Below, in pieces: positions 5,869 to 6,083 of a DNA stretch of 6,083 bases. The stretch covers positions 1 through 6,083 of the forward strand of contig JAEWKL010000860.1 in the NCBI GenBank assembly GCA_023386115.1, in the 5' to 3' direction. The notes under the pieces are model-generated. The model did not search any database. It had not been told where the DNA came from and worked only from the letters and a program-made list of their open reading frames with translations. Source of the stretch: Pseudomonadota bacterium. GTDB lineage: Bacteria > Pseudomonadota > Alphaproteobacteria > Rhizobiales > Beijerinckiaceae. The position numbers were made by a program, and so were the translations under genes. Within the stretch, counting starts at the first letter, position 1; every line of letters starts with the position of its first letter.

Positions 5869-5899
5869 CTATTTAGTCAATTATTTTTATGTACTATAG
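5869..5899. promoter_or_regulatory. AT-rich promoter/operator-like patch between the divergent monooxygenase and Rrf2 genes
   Basis: This stretch is strikingly AT-rich against its surroundings and is bounded by CTAT (5869-5872) and ATAG (5896-5899). On the minus strand TTGACT (5880-5875) is a good -35 toward the monooxygenase, though the -10 seventeen bases on (GAGATC) is poor. On the plus strand TACTAT (5892-5897) resembles a -10 toward the Rrf2 gene. Rrf2 regulators often bind such AT-rich dyads and repress themselves, but the arms here are imperfect and I cannot assign an operator. Confidence 0.4.
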
Positions 5900-6051
5900 C
5901 GGAAACTGGAGGCTGCAGCCGACCTCCGATCGGCCGCCCTGCCGTCTGCGTCGAGAGGAAGTCTACCGATCCAGTCGACAAATCCCCACCTCTCCGGCAC
6001 CGCTCACCGGCCGCGCCTCTTTCGCAAACCCCCGCCATCCGCAGGACGACG

Positions 6052-6083
6052 ATGCTGACGAACAAGGGCAAGTACGGCCTCAA
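6052..6083 (+). CDS. Rrf2-family transcriptional regulator, N-terminal fragment cut by window end
   Basis: Only ten full codons are present, MLTNKGKYGL, followed by two bases. This is the typical opening of Rrf2 regulators, whose winged helix-turn-helix starts at the first residues. AGGA at 6043-6046, 5 nt before the ATG, supports the start. Rrf2 members include IscR, NsrR, RirA and the cysteine-metabolism repressor CymR, some sensing through an Fe-S cluster and others through partner proteins. Facing away from the monooxygenase at 5804, it probably controls that gene and itself. Which subtype it is cannot be told, because the cysteine region lies outside the window. Confidence 0.72.
   Translation, partial: MLTNKGKYGL

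Noticed and set aside
4473..5876. 467-residue plus-strand open frame opposite the second LLM gene
   Set aside because: Antisense shadow of a clearly recognisable enzyme; no family signature and low-complexity composition.
5877..6083. Minus-strand 68-residue frame entering from the right edge
   Set aside because: It runs antisense through the Rrf2 start and the AT-rich control region and has no recognisable sequence.

Overview
This is a GC-rich window (roughly two-thirds G+C by eye) with the codon usage and protein style of an alphaproteobacterium, most likely Methylobacterium or a relative in the Hyphomicrobiales. That assignment is inferred from gene content and composition; no marker gene proves it. 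No rRNA, tRNA, CRISPR array, transposase or integrase was seen.

Layout, left to right. (1) A complete minus-strand gene (40-1263) for an acyl-CoA-dehydrogenase-fold flavoprotein of the DszC/SfnB type. (2) A 323-bp divergent intergenic region (1264-1586), AT-richer in its middle. It carries two near-identical 16-bp inverted repeats, one placed 73 bp and the other 64 bp upstream of the two diverging starts; these look like operators for one regulator. (3) A plus-strand pair, 23 bp apart: a MetQ/NlpA-type periplasmic binding protein (1587-2483) without the usual lipobox, and a class LLM flavin monooxygenase of the NtaA/SnaA/DmoA type (2507-3892), ending in a strong hairpin. (4) On the minus strand, a 127-codon chimeric reading frame (3975-4358) that joins the first ~43 residues of an SsuB/TauB-type ABC ATPase, cut at the P-loop, to the last ~84 residues of a SoxD-like c-type cytochrome. 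It is best read as a deletion scar. (5) A second, divergent LLM monooxygenase (4443-5804, minus) of the NtaA/DszA type. (6) A 247-bp divergent region with an AT-rich promoter-like patch, followed by the first 10 codons of an Rrf2-family regulator (from 6052, plus), cut by the window end.

Taken together, this looks like an organosulfur scavenging island: two reduced-flavin-dependent monooxygenases, a DszC/SfnB-like oxygenase and a solute-binding protein. Such genes are normally used to strip sulfur from sulfonates, sulfones, alkyl sulfides or thiophene-like compounds when sulfate is scarce. The substrate cannot be read from sequence. No flavin reductase, ABC permease or intact ABC ATPase is present, so these must be supplied from outside the window. 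The most unusual items are the ATPase-cytochrome fusion and the pair of matched inverted repeats.
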